DNA of 47,405 bases. Origin: Candidatus Ancaeobacter aquaticus. Its GTDB lineage: Bacteria; Auribacterota; Ancaeobacteria; Ancaeobacterales; Ancaeobacteraceae. The stretch is from the NCBI GenBank assembly GCA_030765405.1, contig JAVCCP010000041.1, positions 1-47,405 of the forward strand, written 5' to 3'. This document shows positions 1-9,269 of the stretch, piece by piece. A program made the position numbers and the translations under genes. The notes beneath the pieces were generated by a model, which was given only the letters and a program-made list of their open reading frames with translations, made no database searches and was not told where the DNA came from. Within the stretch, counting starts at the first letter, position 1. Every line of letters begins with the position of its first letter.

Positions 1-120
1 CTTCTCTCAGGCTTCGCATAATTCGTTGCCTTACTATGCGCTGAGTTCTGTACCGACCTGCTGGTTAGGCTTTAGTCGGGCTGGTTTTCCAGCTTGCTTA
101 CATTAGCTTTCTTGGCGCAC

Positions 121-189
121 GGGACAGTATACTTAATTATTTGGTATAGCATTCAATACTTAATGATATAAAATTAAGTATACTGTCCC
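121..189. repeat. 18-bp perfect inverted repeat upstream of ychF
   Basis: Arms GGGACAGTATACTTAATT (121-138) and its exact reverse complement (172-189) flank a 33-nt AT-rich spacer. Such GGGACAGTATAC palindromes resemble termini I associate with IS200/REP-associated tyrosine transposase elements in environmental genomes, but no transposase is left here. Bases 1-120 contain no gene I can recognise, only short open stretches on both strands. The arms end about 46 nt before the ychF start codon, so the element sits in the ychF 5' region. Confidence 0.75.
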
Positions 190-235
190 CTTAATTTTAA
201 CTATACTTCTGGGTAACAAAACAAAAAGGATTCCC

Positions 236-1330
236 ATGGCTTTGCAATGCGGTATTGTTGGATTACCAAACGTCGGAAAATCTACGCTTTTTAATGCACT
301 CACAAATGCACATGCGGACGTGTCGAATTACCCGTTTTGCACAATTGATCCTAATGTGGGTGTTGTCCACGTTCCCGATACAAGACTTTCACAAATCTTT
401 GAACTCATTAAAACAGATAAAATAATTCCCACAACATTAGGGTTTATTGATATTGCCGGCCTCGTAAAAGATGCTCATAAAGGTGAAGGCCTGGGAAATC
501 AGTTTTTGTCACATATCCGTGAAGTCGATGCACTTCTTCATATTGTCCGTTGTTTTAAGGATGATAATATTGCACATTCTTCCGGATCAATTGATCCAGT
601 GCGTGACATAGATATCGTCTCAACTGAACTCATCTTAGCTGATTTACAAACTATAGAAAAAGTTATTGCGCGTATTGCGCGACTCGCTAAGACCGGAGAC
701 AAACATGCACTAGAAGAGCACAAATGTGCAGATAAAATATTACATCACTTAGAAGAAAATAAGCCCGCGTACACGCTTCCTACATCAAAAGAAGAGGACA
801 AAACAGTAAAACAGTTTAATCTATTAACGTCTAAGCGTGTTTTGTATGTTGCAAATGTCAGTGAAGAACAACTTGCTTCTGATGATGATATTGTAACATC
901 ATTAAAAACGTATTTAGCAACACAAAACGCCATGCCCGTTAAGATGTGTACAAAAATAGAGGCTGAATTACTTGAACTATCACCTGAAGAACAGTGTCAG
1001 TATCGTGAAGAACTTGGTTTATCTTCTTCGGGGCTTGATATCATAATAAAAGAAAGCTACGATTTACTTCATCTGATAAGCTTCTTTACCCACAATGAAA
1101 AAGAGCTTCGTTCGTGGACAATACTGAATGGGACGAAAGCGCCACAAGCTGCAGGAAAAATCCACACTGATTTTGAACGAGGGTTTATTCGTGCGGAAGT
1201 AACACGCTTTGAGGATTTTATCTCATGCGGAGGTGAACAGAATGCAAAAGCTAAAGGTCTTGGCCGCATCGAAGGAAAAGAATATTGTGTTACCGATGGC
1301 GATATAATCTTGTTCAGGTTTAACAGATAG
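236..1330 (+). CDS. ychF: Ribosome-binding ATPase YchF (Obg-family, OLA1-type)
   Basis: YchF is a universally conserved P-loop NTPase of the Obg family that binds ribosomes, prefers ATP and acts in translation and stress responses in the cytosol. The 364-residue length is normal. The P-loop GLPNVGKST lies at residues 9-17 and the switch II DIAGL at 72-76, followed by the family stretch GEGLGNQFLSHIREVDA. The C-terminal region ends in a TGS domain (about 278-361). The ATG is preceded by AAGGA with a 5-nt spacer, which fixes the start. It is the only plus-strand gene before 35 kb. Its stop codon lies 3 nt from the stop of the convergent mtaB, leaving no room for a terminator. Confidence 0.97.
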   Translation: MALQCGIVGLPNVGKSTLFNALTNAHADVSNYPFCTIDPNVGVVHVPDTRLSQIFELIKTDKIIPTTLGFIDIAGLVKDAHKGEGLGNQFLSHIREVDALLHIVRCFKDDNIAHSSGSIDPVRDIDIVSTELILADLQTIEKVIARIARLAKTGDKHALEEHKCADKILHHLEENKPAYTLPTSKEEDKTVKQFNLLTSKRVLYVANVSEEQLASDDDIVTSLKTYLATQNAMPVKMCTKIEAELLELSPEEQCQYREELGLSSSGLDIIIKESYDLLHLISFFTHNEKELRSWTILNGTKAPQAAGKIHTDFERGFIRAEVTRFEDFISCGGEQNAKAKGLGRIEGKEYCVTDGDIILFRFNR

Positions 1331-1333
1331 TCA

Positions 1334-2611
1334 CTATTGTTGCAACTCTCCATAAAAGCAATCTACATCATAATCAGTCAGCTTCACTGAAGCAAAAGTG
1401 TTTAAGAGCTCGCTTGTCCCCTTCACCTTGACCCGCTGATAATTTTCGGTAAAACCGCTATAGACACCTTCTTCACACTCTTCTTCAAAGAGCACCTGTT
1501 TCACTAAACCCAGCTGAGTACGCCTAAACATAAATGCTGTATCATTGGTTATAAAATCAAGAATAAACTCCCTGCTTTGCATCTCTTCCGGAGATACCCT
1601 ATCCGGGTAATCGCACGCTTTTGTTCCCTTCCGTGCACTAAAGGGAAAAACATGTACTTTTGAAAATAGATTCTCACCTATAGCTTTAACTGAATGGTCA
1701 AAATGTTCCATTGTTTCACCGGGAAACCCAATTATGAGGTCAGTACTAATAGCACACTGAGGGAAATATTTCTTAAAGCAATCAATGATCTCTTTGTACT
1801 CACTATAGGTATAGTGCCTGCCCATTTTCTGAAGAATTTTATCATCACCGCTTTGAATTGGAATATGAAAATGCGGGCATAGTTTTTGTATCGTTGATAA
1901 CTGCTCGATAAGAGACGGTGTAATATTCATAGGTTCTATCGAGCTCAAACGTATACGAAAGTCTCCTTCAATATCGGATAATGCTTTTAACACCTCAATG
2001 AGAGAGCAGTTTTTATCTGACTCAGCACCATAACTTCCCAGATGTATTCCTGTTAAGACGATCTCTTTATAGCCATTATTTATTATCGCTTGTGCTTCAC
2101 GGACAACAGCTGATACATCTTTACTCTCAACTTTTCCTCTGACATAGGGCACCTTACAATACGTGCAAAACTCGTTACACCCATCCTGAATTTTTAGAAA
2201 TGCGCGTGTACGACCCTCAAAACGAGTAATACCGCTTACTCCATCATACTCTTTATCCTTATTAATATATTTTAAGATGTTTGTTTTATACTCATTTTCA
2301 GCAATATAATCAACCCCATCTATATCTTCAATTGCCACTCTGTCACCATCAACATAACATCCGGTAACAACAACTTTTGCACTTCCTTTTTGTTTGATCA
2401 TTTTACGAATCGTGTTACGGCACTTTTGATCCGTTTTACCTGTTACCGTACAGGTGTTTATCACTATAAGACTGCCATCTCCAGCAGGAACATCATTCCC
2501 CGAACATTCTTTATACCCGTTCTTTAAAAGCTGTTCACGGATAAGCTGGCTGTCATACTGGTTTACTTTACAGCCAAGTGTTTCAATGCGAAAATACTTA
2601 GTGGTTTCCAT
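1334..2611 (-). CDS. mtaB: tRNA t6A37 methylthiotransferase MtaB
   Basis: This is a radical-SAM methylthiotransferase that converts t6A to ms2t6A at position 37 of tRNAs reading ANN codons. It has the three N-terminal auxiliary-cluster cysteines (C14, C54, C85) and the radical-SAM CxxxCxxC at C145/C149/C152 (GCNEFCTYC). A TRAM-like segment follows at about 365-425. The TLGCKVNQYDS opening and the length of 425 residues fit MtaB better than MiaB or RimO. It starts 2 nt after the rsmE stop and is the last gene of the grpE-dnaK-dnaJ-rsmE-mtaB unit, the same placement as in Bacillus. Its 3' end abuts ychF head-on. Confidence 0.93.
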   Translation of the reverse strand: METTKYFRIETLGCKVNQYDSQLIREQLLKNGYKECSGNDVPAGDGSLIVINTCTVTGKTDQKCRNTIRKMIKQKGSAKVVVTGCYVDGDRVAIEDIDGVDYIAENEYKTNILKYINKDKEYDGVSGITRFEGRTRAFLKIQDGCNEFCTYCKVPYVRGKVESKDVSAVVREAQAIINNGYKEIVLTGIHLGSYGAESDKNCSLIEVLKALSDIEGDFRIRLSSIEPMNITPSLIEQLSTIQKLCPHFHIPIQSGDDKILQKMGRHYTYSEYKEIIDCFKKYFPQCAISTDLIIGFPGETMEHFDHSVKAIGENLFSKVHVFPFSARKGTKACDYPDRVSPEEMQSREFILDFITNDTAFMFRRTQLGLVKQVLFEEECEEGVYSGFTENYQRVKVKGTSELLNTFASVKLTDYDVDCFYGELQQ

Positions 2612-2613
2612 AG

Positions 2614-3360
2614 TTAAAACCCCGTTTCATATTTTATAATGAGGGCAGCTGCAATAGCTGCTGTTTCTGTACGAAGAATTGTTTCACCAAATGAGAATTC
2701 CTGAAATCCATTTTCCTGCGCCTGCGCAATTTCACTTTTCTCAAATCCCCCTTCAGGACCAACAACGACACAAACGGATCCCGCCACTAAGACCTGCTTC
2801 TCTTGCATAATTGATTTGAGCAACGTTTTCCCGCTTTCATATGCAATAAGCTTCATCCCTCCAGCATGTTTGTTATGTACGTAATCACTAAACTCCATTA
2901 TTTCTGTAATAGCCGGAATATCCGCGCGACCGCACTGTTTGGCAGCCTCTATTGCTACTTTTTTCCATTTTTCTTTTTTTACTTCATCATCCTTAACCTG
3001 CACCACGGTTCTTTTCGTAACTAATGGAACAATAACATCCACTCCGATTTCGGTAAGTTTTTGCACTATGAGAGACATCTTCTTGCCCTTAGCTAATGCA
3101 ACAGCAACAGTGATGTATACCGACTCAGCATTAGTCTCACACTCTCTTTTCTTTACTATTTTCGCGGCAACCGCATTGTCTCCACATTCATCAATATACG
3201 CATCGTATTCACAACCTTCTCCATCAAAGACAGTGATACTATCACCCTGCTTTAAACGAAGAACATTAATAAGATAATTTACCTGAGTCGCATCAAGTGG
3301 GACCACGAGGGGATGTTCAGAAATAATATCAGCTGGAATGTGAATTCGTTTATGTGACAT
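2614..3360 (-). CDS. rsmE: 16S rRNA (uracil-1498-N3)-methyltransferase RsmE
   Basis: RsmE is a SPOUT-class methyltransferase that methylates U1498 of 16S rRNA in the 30S subunit, using SAM bound in a trefoil knot. The knot motifs are visible: GPEGGF at 201-206 and LRTETA at 229-234. The N-terminal half is a PUA-like domain. The length of 248 residues is typical. It lies between dnaJ (86 nt upstream) and mtaB (2 nt downstream), so it is most likely cotranscribed with the chaperone genes. The prmA gene often found between dnaJ and rsmE is absent. Confidence 0.95.
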   Translation of the reverse strand: MSHKRIHIPADIISEHPLVVPLDATQVNYLINVLRLKQGDSITVFDGEGCEYDAYIDECGDNAVAAKIVKKRECETNAESVYITVAVALAKGKKMSLIVQKLTEIGVDVIVPLVTKRTVVQVKDDEVKKEKWKKVAIEAAKQCGRADIPAITEIMEFSDYVHNKHAGGMKLIAYESGKTLLKSIMQEKQVLVAGSVCVVVGPEGGFEKSEIAQAQENGFQEFSFGETILRTETAAIAAALIIKYETGF

Positions 3361-3446
3361 ACTCTTGGCGTAATCTATATTATTAAAATGAATCGATCAA
3401 CACAAACTCACGTGGCGCTGACCGTAAAACGTCTTTACCATACATA

Positions 3447-4622
3447 TCAATCACTGCAAAACTTAAACCACTTCTTTGCTTTTTTGATAAAGGATTGGCT
3501 TATAGGGTGCACTTCCTCACCGCTGATTTCAGCAAACTGAGTTAAAAGAGATTTCTGTTCAGAAGTAAGATTCGTCGGTGTCTCAACAACCACGCGCACA
3601 ATTTGATCTCCTCTACCATAACCGCGTAAATCGGTAATACCCTTACCTTTTAAACGGAATAATTTTCCTGTTTGTGTCCCTTCAGGGACTTTCAAGGTTG
3701 TTTTGCCTTCAAGTGCCGGTATTTCTACAGCGCTCCCTAAAGCTGCTTGCGTAAAACTGATAGGCATTTCACATAAAATATCGTCTCCATGCCGTTCAAA
3801 TATTTCGTGTTTTTTAACATGTATGACAATATACAGGTCCCCGGCTTCTCCACCGCGAGCTCCATCCTCACCCGCACTGGTCATACGCAAACGAGACCCG
3901 GACTCTACACCAGCAGGTACTTGTACTGACAATTCTTTCTTTATATGAATACGGCCATCTCCACGGCACTTTTTACAGGGGTTTTCAATGACTGAACCGA
4001 TACCGCCACATTTTCCGCATGTTCTCAGAATATTAATAAAACCGGCATTGCTTGTTACTTGCCCTGAACCACCACAACTTTTACAGGTCGTTTTTTCCGT
4101 CCCTGGCTCGGCCCCCTCACCTTTACAGCTCTGACAGGTTGTTAGTTTCGGTATTTCAATCGTCTTTTCAGTACCAAATGCGGCTTCTTCAAAATCTATC
4201 TCAAGATCATAGCGTATGTCCGAGCCATGTATCGCACCCCTTTTACCTGGTGCCTGCGTATCATCACCAAAGAATGCATCAAAAATCGAACCACCGCCGC
4301 CACCACCGCCAAAGTTACCCATAAAAGTACGGAGAGCTTCTTCAAGATCAATCCCAAAACCCCCGCCGCCGCCAAAACCGCCGGCACCACCGCTCACGTA
4401 CGCATCGTGACCAAACTGGTCATAACGCATTCTTTTTTCAGGATCTCCCAGAACCTCATAGGCAACGGTTATTTCCTTAAACGTTTCTTCTGCTTGATGA
4501 TCTCCCGGATTCTTATCAGGATGATATTGAACGGCAAGTCTTCGGTATGATTTTTTTATTTCACCATCTGTCGCTTCTGTTGTTACTTCTAAAATCTTAT
4601 AATATGATCTCTTTATCTGCAT
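3447..4622 (-). CDS. dnaJ: Co-chaperone DnaJ (Hsp40, type I)
   Basis: DnaJ stimulates DnaK ATPase activity and delivers unfolded clients. All type I domains are present in order. They are a J domain at 1-70 with HPD at 34-36, a Gly/Phe-rich linker (about 76-125, runs of glycine), a zinc domain with four CxxCxGxG repeats (CQSCKGEG, CKSCGGSG, CGKCGGIG, CKKCRGDG), and the two C-terminal beta domains. The length of 391 residues is normal. It follows dnaK by 88 nt. Long open frames on the opposite strand here are by-products of the glycine-rich codons. Confidence 0.97.
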   Translation of the reverse strand: MQIKRSYYKILEVTTEATDGEIKKSYRRLAVQYHPDKNPGDHQAEETFKEITVAYEVLGDPEKRMRYDQFGHDAYVSGGAGGFGGGGGFGIDLEEALRTFMGNFGGGGGGGSIFDAFFGDDTQAPGKRGAIHGSDIRYDLEIDFEEAAFGTEKTIEIPKLTTCQSCKGEGAEPGTEKTTCKSCGGSGQVTSNAGFINILRTCGKCGGIGSVIENPCKKCRGDGRIHIKKELSVQVPAGVESGSRLRMTSAGEDGARGGEAGDLYIVIHVKKHEIFERHGDDILCEMPISFTQAALGSAVEIPALEGKTTLKVPEGTQTGKLFRLKGKGITDLRGYGRGDQIVRVVVETPTNLTSEQKSLLTQFAEISGEEVHPISQSFIKKAKKWFKFCSD

Positions 4623-4710
4623 AATCTCGATCCTTTACATAAATAAAAATGCAGGAATATATCGATTAGCCTTACGTGTTAAAAGATATATCCCTACACT
4701 TGTTTACAAC

Positions 4711-6660
4711 TTATTTTTTATCGCCTTCACCGACATCTTCATAGTCTGCATCAACGACATCATCATCTTTCTTCTTCCCAGCATCCGGACCGGCACCTGC
4801 TGCACCTGCACCTTCAGGACCTTGCTGTCCTGGATTTGCCTGCTGGTATTTTTCACTCGCTTCTTTATACATTATTTCAGATATTTTATGTGAAGCTTGC
4901 GTCACTTCTTCCATTGCTTTTTTGATATTTTCAACGGAACCGCTTCCCAGAATCGACTTAAGGCTCTCTATCGCCTTTTCTACTTTTTCTTTTTCTTCAG
5001 CTTCTACTTTATCTCCGCATTCTTTCACTGTTTTCTCTGTAGTGTAGACAAGCGTATCGGCTTGATTGCGGGTCTCAACTTCTTCTTTCTTTTTCTTGTC
5101 TTCATCAGCATGCGATTCAGCTTCTTTAACCATCTTCTGAATCTCCTCATCTGAAAGCCCGCTGGACGCTTCAATCTTAATCTTCTGCTCCTTACCTGTT
5201 GCAAGGTCCTTTGCAGACACGTGGACAATGCCATTTGCATCGATATCAAACGTTACCTCAATTTGAGGAACGCCACGCGGTGCGGCAGGAATACCAACAA
5301 GATCAAATTTACCAAGTGTTCTGTTATCACCAGCCATTTCGCGTTCACCCTGTAAAACATGAATACTTACTGCAGTTTGACTATCCGCCGCAGTAGAAAA
5401 GATCTGGCTTTTGCGTGTCGGAATAGTAGTATTTTTCTCAATGAGACGTGTGCTTACATTGCCGAGTGTTTCGATCCCAAGTGAAAGCGGTGTCACATCA
5501 AGAAGCAATACATCTTTTACATGACCGCCTAAAACTGCGCCTTGTATTGCAGCACCGATTGCAACAACTTCATCAGGATTAACACCCCTGTGCGGCTCTT
5601 TGCCTTTAAAGATGTCTTTTACGATTTGTTGAACAGCCGGCATACGTGTCATACCACCAACAAGAACCACTTCATCTACATCTTCAGGTTTAAATTTACC
5701 GTCTTTCAACACTTGATAAACAGGACCTTTTATCCTTTCAAGCAAATCTTCCGTTAACTGCTCAAGCTTTGCTCGTGATAAAGACATGTTTAAATGTTTT
5801 GGTCCGCTTGCATCAGCAGTTACAAACGGCAAACTGATTTCAGTTTGCATAGTAGATGAAAGCTCGATCTTTGCCTTCTCAGCACCTTCTTTTAATCTTT
5901 GAAGAGCCATTTTATCACTTCTCAGATCGATTCCCTGTTCCTTTTTAAACTCAGCAGCAAGCCAATCAATAATTTTTTGATCAAAATCATCTCCACCAAG
6001 ATGAGTATCACCGTTTGTTGCCTTTACCTCAAAAACACCCTCACCCAATTCAAGAACAGAAATATCAAATGTACCGCCACCGAGATCAAATACTGCTATC
6101 TTCTCATCTTTTTTCTTTTCAAGCCCGTATGCAAGAGATGCCGCAGTCGGCTCATTGATAATACGTAATACCTCAAGACCAGCAATCTTTCCGGCATCTT
6201 TTGTTGCCTGTCTCTGGCTATCATTAAAATACGCAGGAACAGTAACAATTGCTTTATTTACTTTTGTTCCAAGAAAATCTTCAGCAGTTTGTCTCATCTT
6301 CTGCAAAATTATCGCAGAAATTTCAGGCGGGGTATACGTCTTACCAGCTGCTTCAATTACCGCATCACCATCGGCCGACGCAACGACTTTATACGGAACA
6401 ATCTTTTCTTCAGCTTTCACTTCAGATTCTTTGCGCCCCATAAAACGTTTGATCGAGTAAACAGTATTATCCGGATTAGTTACCGCTTGACGTTTTGCTG
6501 CAGCACCAACAAGTCTTTCACCAGCCTTAGTGAATGCAACGGTAGAAGGTGTCGTTCTTCCGCCTTCAGCGTTGGGAATAACCACCGGTTCACCGTTTTC
6601 AACGATTGCAACACATGAATTTGTAGTTCCTAAATCGATACCAATAATTTTTTCAGACAT
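4711..6660 (-). CDS. dnaK: Molecular chaperone DnaK (Hsp70)
   Basis: DnaK is the ATP-driven Hsp70 chaperone. The nucleotide-binding domain begins with [18 protein letters not shown] and contains the second phosphate motif [11 protein letters not shown]. The linker [18 protein letters not shown] leads into the substrate-binding domain, and a helical lid ends in an acidic tail ([18 protein letters not shown]), as in most bacterial DnaKs. The length is 649 residues. The start is supported by AGGAGG 8 nt upstream of the ATG. The 162-nt gap to grpE contains a short gagaca/tgtctc hairpin (6795-6809) but no CIRCE operator. A separate dnaK promoter there is possible, but I cannot assign one firmly. 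Confidence 0.98.
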   Translation of the reverse strand: MSEKIIGIDLGTTNSCVAIVENGEPVVIPNAEGGRTTPSTVAFTKAGERLVGAAAKRQAVTNPDNTVYSIKRFMGRKESEVKAEEKIVPYKVVASADGDAVIEAAGKTYTPPEISAIILQKMRQTAEDFLGTKVNKAIVTVPAYFNDSQRQATKDAGKIAGLEVLRIINEPTAASLAYGLEKKKDEKIAVFDLGGGTFDISVLELGEGVFEVKATNGDTHLGGDDFDQKIIDWLAAEFKKEQGIDLRSDKMALQRLKEGAEKAKIELSSTMQTEISLPFVTADASGPKHLNMSLSRAKLEQLTEDLLERIKGPVYQVLKDGKFKPEDVDEVVLVGGMTRMPAVQQIVKDIFKGKEPHRGVNPDEVVAIGAAIQGAVLGGHVKDVLLLDVTPLSLGIETLGNVSTRLIEKNTTIPTRKSQIFSTAADSQTAVSIHVLQGEREMAGDNRTLGKFDLVGIPAAPRGVPQIEVTFDIDANGIVHVSAKDLATGKEQKIKIEASSGLSDEEIQKMVKEAESHADEDKKKKEEVETRNQADTLVYTTEKTVKECGDKVEAEEKEKVEKAIESLKSILGSGSVENIKKAMEEVTQASHKISEIMYKEASEKYQQANPGQQGPEGAGAAGAGPDAGKKKDDDVVDADYEDVGEGDKK

Positions 6661-6822
6661 AGTATTGTCCTCCTTTTTCTTTTATGTTTATAAAAGCAAG
6701 TAATATGCCAATAATATCCCAGACCAAAATTTGCATAAACAATTAATAATTAAGCGGATAGGAATAACGGTAATTTGGGATAAACGGCACACAAGAGACA
6801 TTATGTCTCAACGTTAAGTTTA

Positions 6823-7422
6823 TTACTCGTCTTTGACACTATCTTGAGTAGCAGCTTCCTCTGAAGATGACAGTGGTTTTGCCACTTTTACCATAGAAGG
6901 GCGAATCAGTCGATCATTCAGCAAATACCCTTTTTGCATTTCCTCAACAACAACATTTTCAGGATACTCATCGGTTTCTTCGCTCATAACAGCTTCGTGT
7001 TTATGCGGATCAAATTCCTCACCAACCGATGTTATAGTCTTCAACCCCACACTTTCCAAATATTTGTGGAATTGCCCATCGATTAGCCCAATGCCTTCTT
7101 TAACCTTGAGAACATCAGACGTATCGGTAATATTCATAACTGTACGATCAAAATTATCGAGTATTGGGAATAACCCTTTTATAAAATCTGTATTAGCAAA
7201 TTTTAAAATATCGCTTTTATCTTTTTGTACACGTTTACGGTAATTTTCAATATCAGCCAAAGATCTCATAAACTTGTCATGATTTTCATCTGCCTTATCG
7301 GCTTTATCTTTTAGCGCAGTATACTCATCATGAGTTAAGGTTACATCTTTTTTCTCAGCCTTTTTGTCTTTTATCTCGTCCGGTGCTTTTTCTTCTTCAT
7401 GTTTTTTCTTATGCTTCATCAT
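6823..7422 (-). CDS. grpE: Nucleotide exchange factor GrpE
   Basis: GrpE is the ADP/ATP exchange factor for DnaK. A charged, Lys/Glu-rich N-terminal coil leads into the long helix that carries the family pattern RSLADIENYRKRVQKDK. The beta-wing domain follows, with VGEEFDPHKHEAVM and GYLLNDRLIRPSMVKVAK. The start is placed at the third of four clustered Met codons, because GAGGG sits 6 nt before that ATG but directly abuts the first one. This gives 199 residues. The gene begins 68 nt after pyrF. In many genomes hrcA precedes grpE; here pyrF does, and no CIRCE repeat is visible. Confidence 0.95.
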   Translation of the reverse strand: MMKHKKKHEEEKAPDEIKDKKAEKKDVTLTHDEYTALKDKADKADENHDKFMRSLADIENYRKRVQKDKSDILKFANTDFIKGLFPILDNFDRTVMNITDTSDVLKVKEGIGLIDGQFHKYLESVGLKTITSVGEEFDPHKHEAVMSEETDEYPENVVVEEMQKGYLLNDRLIRPSMVKVAKPLSSSEEAATQDSVKDE

Positions 7423-7490
7423 TATCATCCCTCAAAAATTGTTAATGTATCGATATTGGAATTGAAATAATAACAGAGGTTATTAATTTG

Positions 7491-8204
7491 TCAAATAGTT
7501 TCAATTTCTGCTATGATCATCTTGAGCGCTTTTTTAGGATCGCTGTGTGCAAGAACAGGGCGCCCGATAACTAGGTAATCGCTCCCTGCCCGTATTGCTT
7601 CAATCGGCGTCATGGTTCTTTTCTGATCACCGCTTTGCGACCATTCAGGCCTGATCCCAGGAGTTAAGATAATAAAATCTTTTCCGCATGCACGCCTTAT
7701 TGTCCGTATCTCTTGAGCGGATGCAACAACACCGTTTAGCCCGGCATTCTTTGCGAGTTTTGCAAGATGAACAACCTGTTTTTTAATTTGTCTTCTTATA
7801 TTAAGTTCATTCTTTAATATTTCATCATTAAGACTGGTGAGACACGTTACTCCTAAAATGCTCGGCATGGTAACACCCTTTTTGAGTGAAACTATTTCAG
7901 CACCGCTTACCGCCTCTCTCATCATGGCAGTGCCACCTGATGTATGAACATTAAATATATCAACACCGAGTGCAGTTGCAGACTCCGAAGCCTTTCTCAC
8001 GGTATGAGGAATATCATGAAATTTGAGATCGAGAAAAACCTTACAACCATTGTCTTTTACCATCTTAACAACATCCGCTCCCTCTGAAGTAAAGAGCTGA
8101 CTACCAATCTTAAAGAAAGAAACATCACCTTTAAGCATCTTCACATACTTCTGTGCCGAGCTAATATCCTCAACATCCAGCGCTATAATTATCTCACCCT
8201 TCAT
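7491..8204 (-). CDS. pyrF: Orotidine 5'-phosphate decarboxylase PyrF
   Basis: PyrF catalyses the final step of UMP synthesis, OMP to UMP plus CO2. It has the TIM-barrel signature IIIALDVED and the catalytic charge network DLKFHDIPHTV. The phosphate-binding C-terminal part contains TPGIRPEW and DYLVIGRPV. An ATG four codons upstream (8216) also opens the frame, but GGAG 6 nt before the ATG at 8204 makes the shorter 237-residue form likelier. It is the last pyr gene in transcription order, separated from pyrD by a long hairpin, so it may be expressed at a different level from the rest of the operon. Confidence 0.96.
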   Translation of the reverse strand: MKGEIIIALDVEDISSAQKYVKMLKGDVSFFKIGSQLFTSEGADVVKMVKDNGCKVFLDLKFHDIPHTVRKASESATALGVDIFNVHTSGGTAMMREAVSGAEIVSLKKGVTMPSILGVTCLTSLNDEILKNELNIRRQIKKQVVHLAKLAKNAGLNGVVASAQEIRTIRRACGKDFIILTPGIRPEWSQSGDQKRTMTPIEAIRAGSDYLVIGRPVLAHSDPKKALKMIIAEIETI

Positions 8205-8258
8205 ATTTATCTCCATTTATTACTACTTATTAATCTTTATTATCTTTTATCCCCCCGT

Positions 8259-8311
8259 TATATCCACCGCGTAGGTGGAACAGAGGCTGTTCCACCTACG
8301 CGGTGGATATA
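8259..8311. repeat. Perfect 24-bp hairpin between pyrD and pyrF
   Basis: Arms at 8259-8282 and 8288-8311 are exact reverse complements separated by a 5-nt loop. The inner part reads CCACCGCGTAGGTGG. Outside the arms a run of six C (8251-8256) faces an A-tract and a run of about ten G (8311-8329), so the structure could extend further. On the transcribed (minus) strand no T-run follows, so it is not a standard intrinsic terminator. It could be a REP/MITE-like insertion or an mRNA-stabilising hairpin. Confidence 0.8.
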
Positions 8312-8348
8312 AAAAAAAAGGGGGGGGGAGGTGGCGTAGCACAAGTTT

Positions 8349-9266
8349 TTAGTTGAGTTTTGTTTTTAGTTGGTTGATGTCTTCAATGTCTTTGTCTTGC
8401 AAGTACTCTTCCAATCCTTTTATTATTTCATATGGTGCCTTCGGATTATAAAAGTTTGCTGTACCGACGCTAACTGCTGTTGCTCCCGCTAGTAAAAACT
8501 CTAATGCACTTTCAGTATCTTCAATACCACCCATACCTATTATTGGTATATCATATTTTTGCGCTAACTGCCATACCATTCTTACCGCGACAGGTCGTAC
8601 GGCAGGACCACTCAACCCACCGGTAATATTTCCGATCTTTGGTTTCATTGTATTTACATCAATAGACATCCCAAGCAAGGTATTTATTAGACTCACTGCA
8701 TCCGTTCCGGCTTGAATCGCAACTTTTGCAAATACTTTAATATCTGTTACATTCGGTGAGAGCTTTGTAATAATCGGAAGCTCGGTTACTTTACGAACTC
8801 TGTGCACTACATCAAACGTCGCTTTAGGATCCACACCAAATGCTATACCGCCTTTTTTTACATTTGGACACGATATATTAATCTCAAATGCTGATGCGAT
8901 ACCGGTTTCAGCGATCTTCTCAGTGAGTTCAGCATATTCACGTGGCGAGTCACCGGCAATATTTACAATGATCGGCATTCTAAGGGTTTTTAAAAACGGC
9001 AGTTTGTTTTTAACAAACATATCAAACCCGGGATTCTGGAGCCCAATAGCATTTAAAATACCTGAGGGTGTTTCAACAATGCGTTGTGGCGGATTTCCTT
9101 TTCTCGGATTGAGCGTTATCGTCTTAGTAACTAAAGCACCAAGTTTTTCTATATCAACACATTTAGCATATTCTTCGCCAAACCCGTACGTTCCAGAACT
9201 CACCAGTACCGGGTTTTTTAAACTCAGTGACCCAATATTAACTTCCGTGTACGGTTTTCTTGTCAT
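8349..9266 (-). CDS. pyrD: Dihydroorotate dehydrogenase class 1B, catalytic subunit PyrD
   Basis: This FMN enzyme oxidises dihydroorotate to orotate and partners with PyrK to pass electrons to NAD+. Family motifs are the N-terminal SLKNPVLVSSGTYG, NAIGLQNPG, and NISCPNVKKGG with the class 1 catalytic cysteine. FMN-binding stretches such as GMGGIEDTESALEFLLAGA follow. The length of 305 residues fits class 1B. pyrK lies immediately upstream with a 3-nt gap, as expected for the two-subunit form. A frame of about 130 codons on the opposite strand is a shadow. Confidence 0.96.
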   Translation of the reverse strand: MTRKPYTEVNIGSLSLKNPVLVSSGTYGFGEEYAKCVDIEKLGALVTKTITLNPRKGNPPQRIVETPSGILNAIGLQNPGFDMFVKNKLPFLKTLRMPIIVNIAGDSPREYAELTEKIAETGIASAFEINISCPNVKKGGIAFGVDPKATFDVVHRVRKVTELPIITKLSPNVTDIKVFAKVAIQAGTDAVSLINTLLGMSIDVNTMKPKIGNITGGLSGPAVRPVAVRMVWQLAQKYDIPIIGMGGIEDTESALEFLLAGATAVSVGTANFYNPKAPYEIIKGLEEYLQDKDIEDINQLKTKLN

Positions 9267-9269
9267 ATG

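Noticed and set aside
4216-4550. Plus-strand ORFs opposite dnaJ (proline-rich)
   Set aside because: They arise from the reverse complement of the glycine-rich linker codons of DnaJ.
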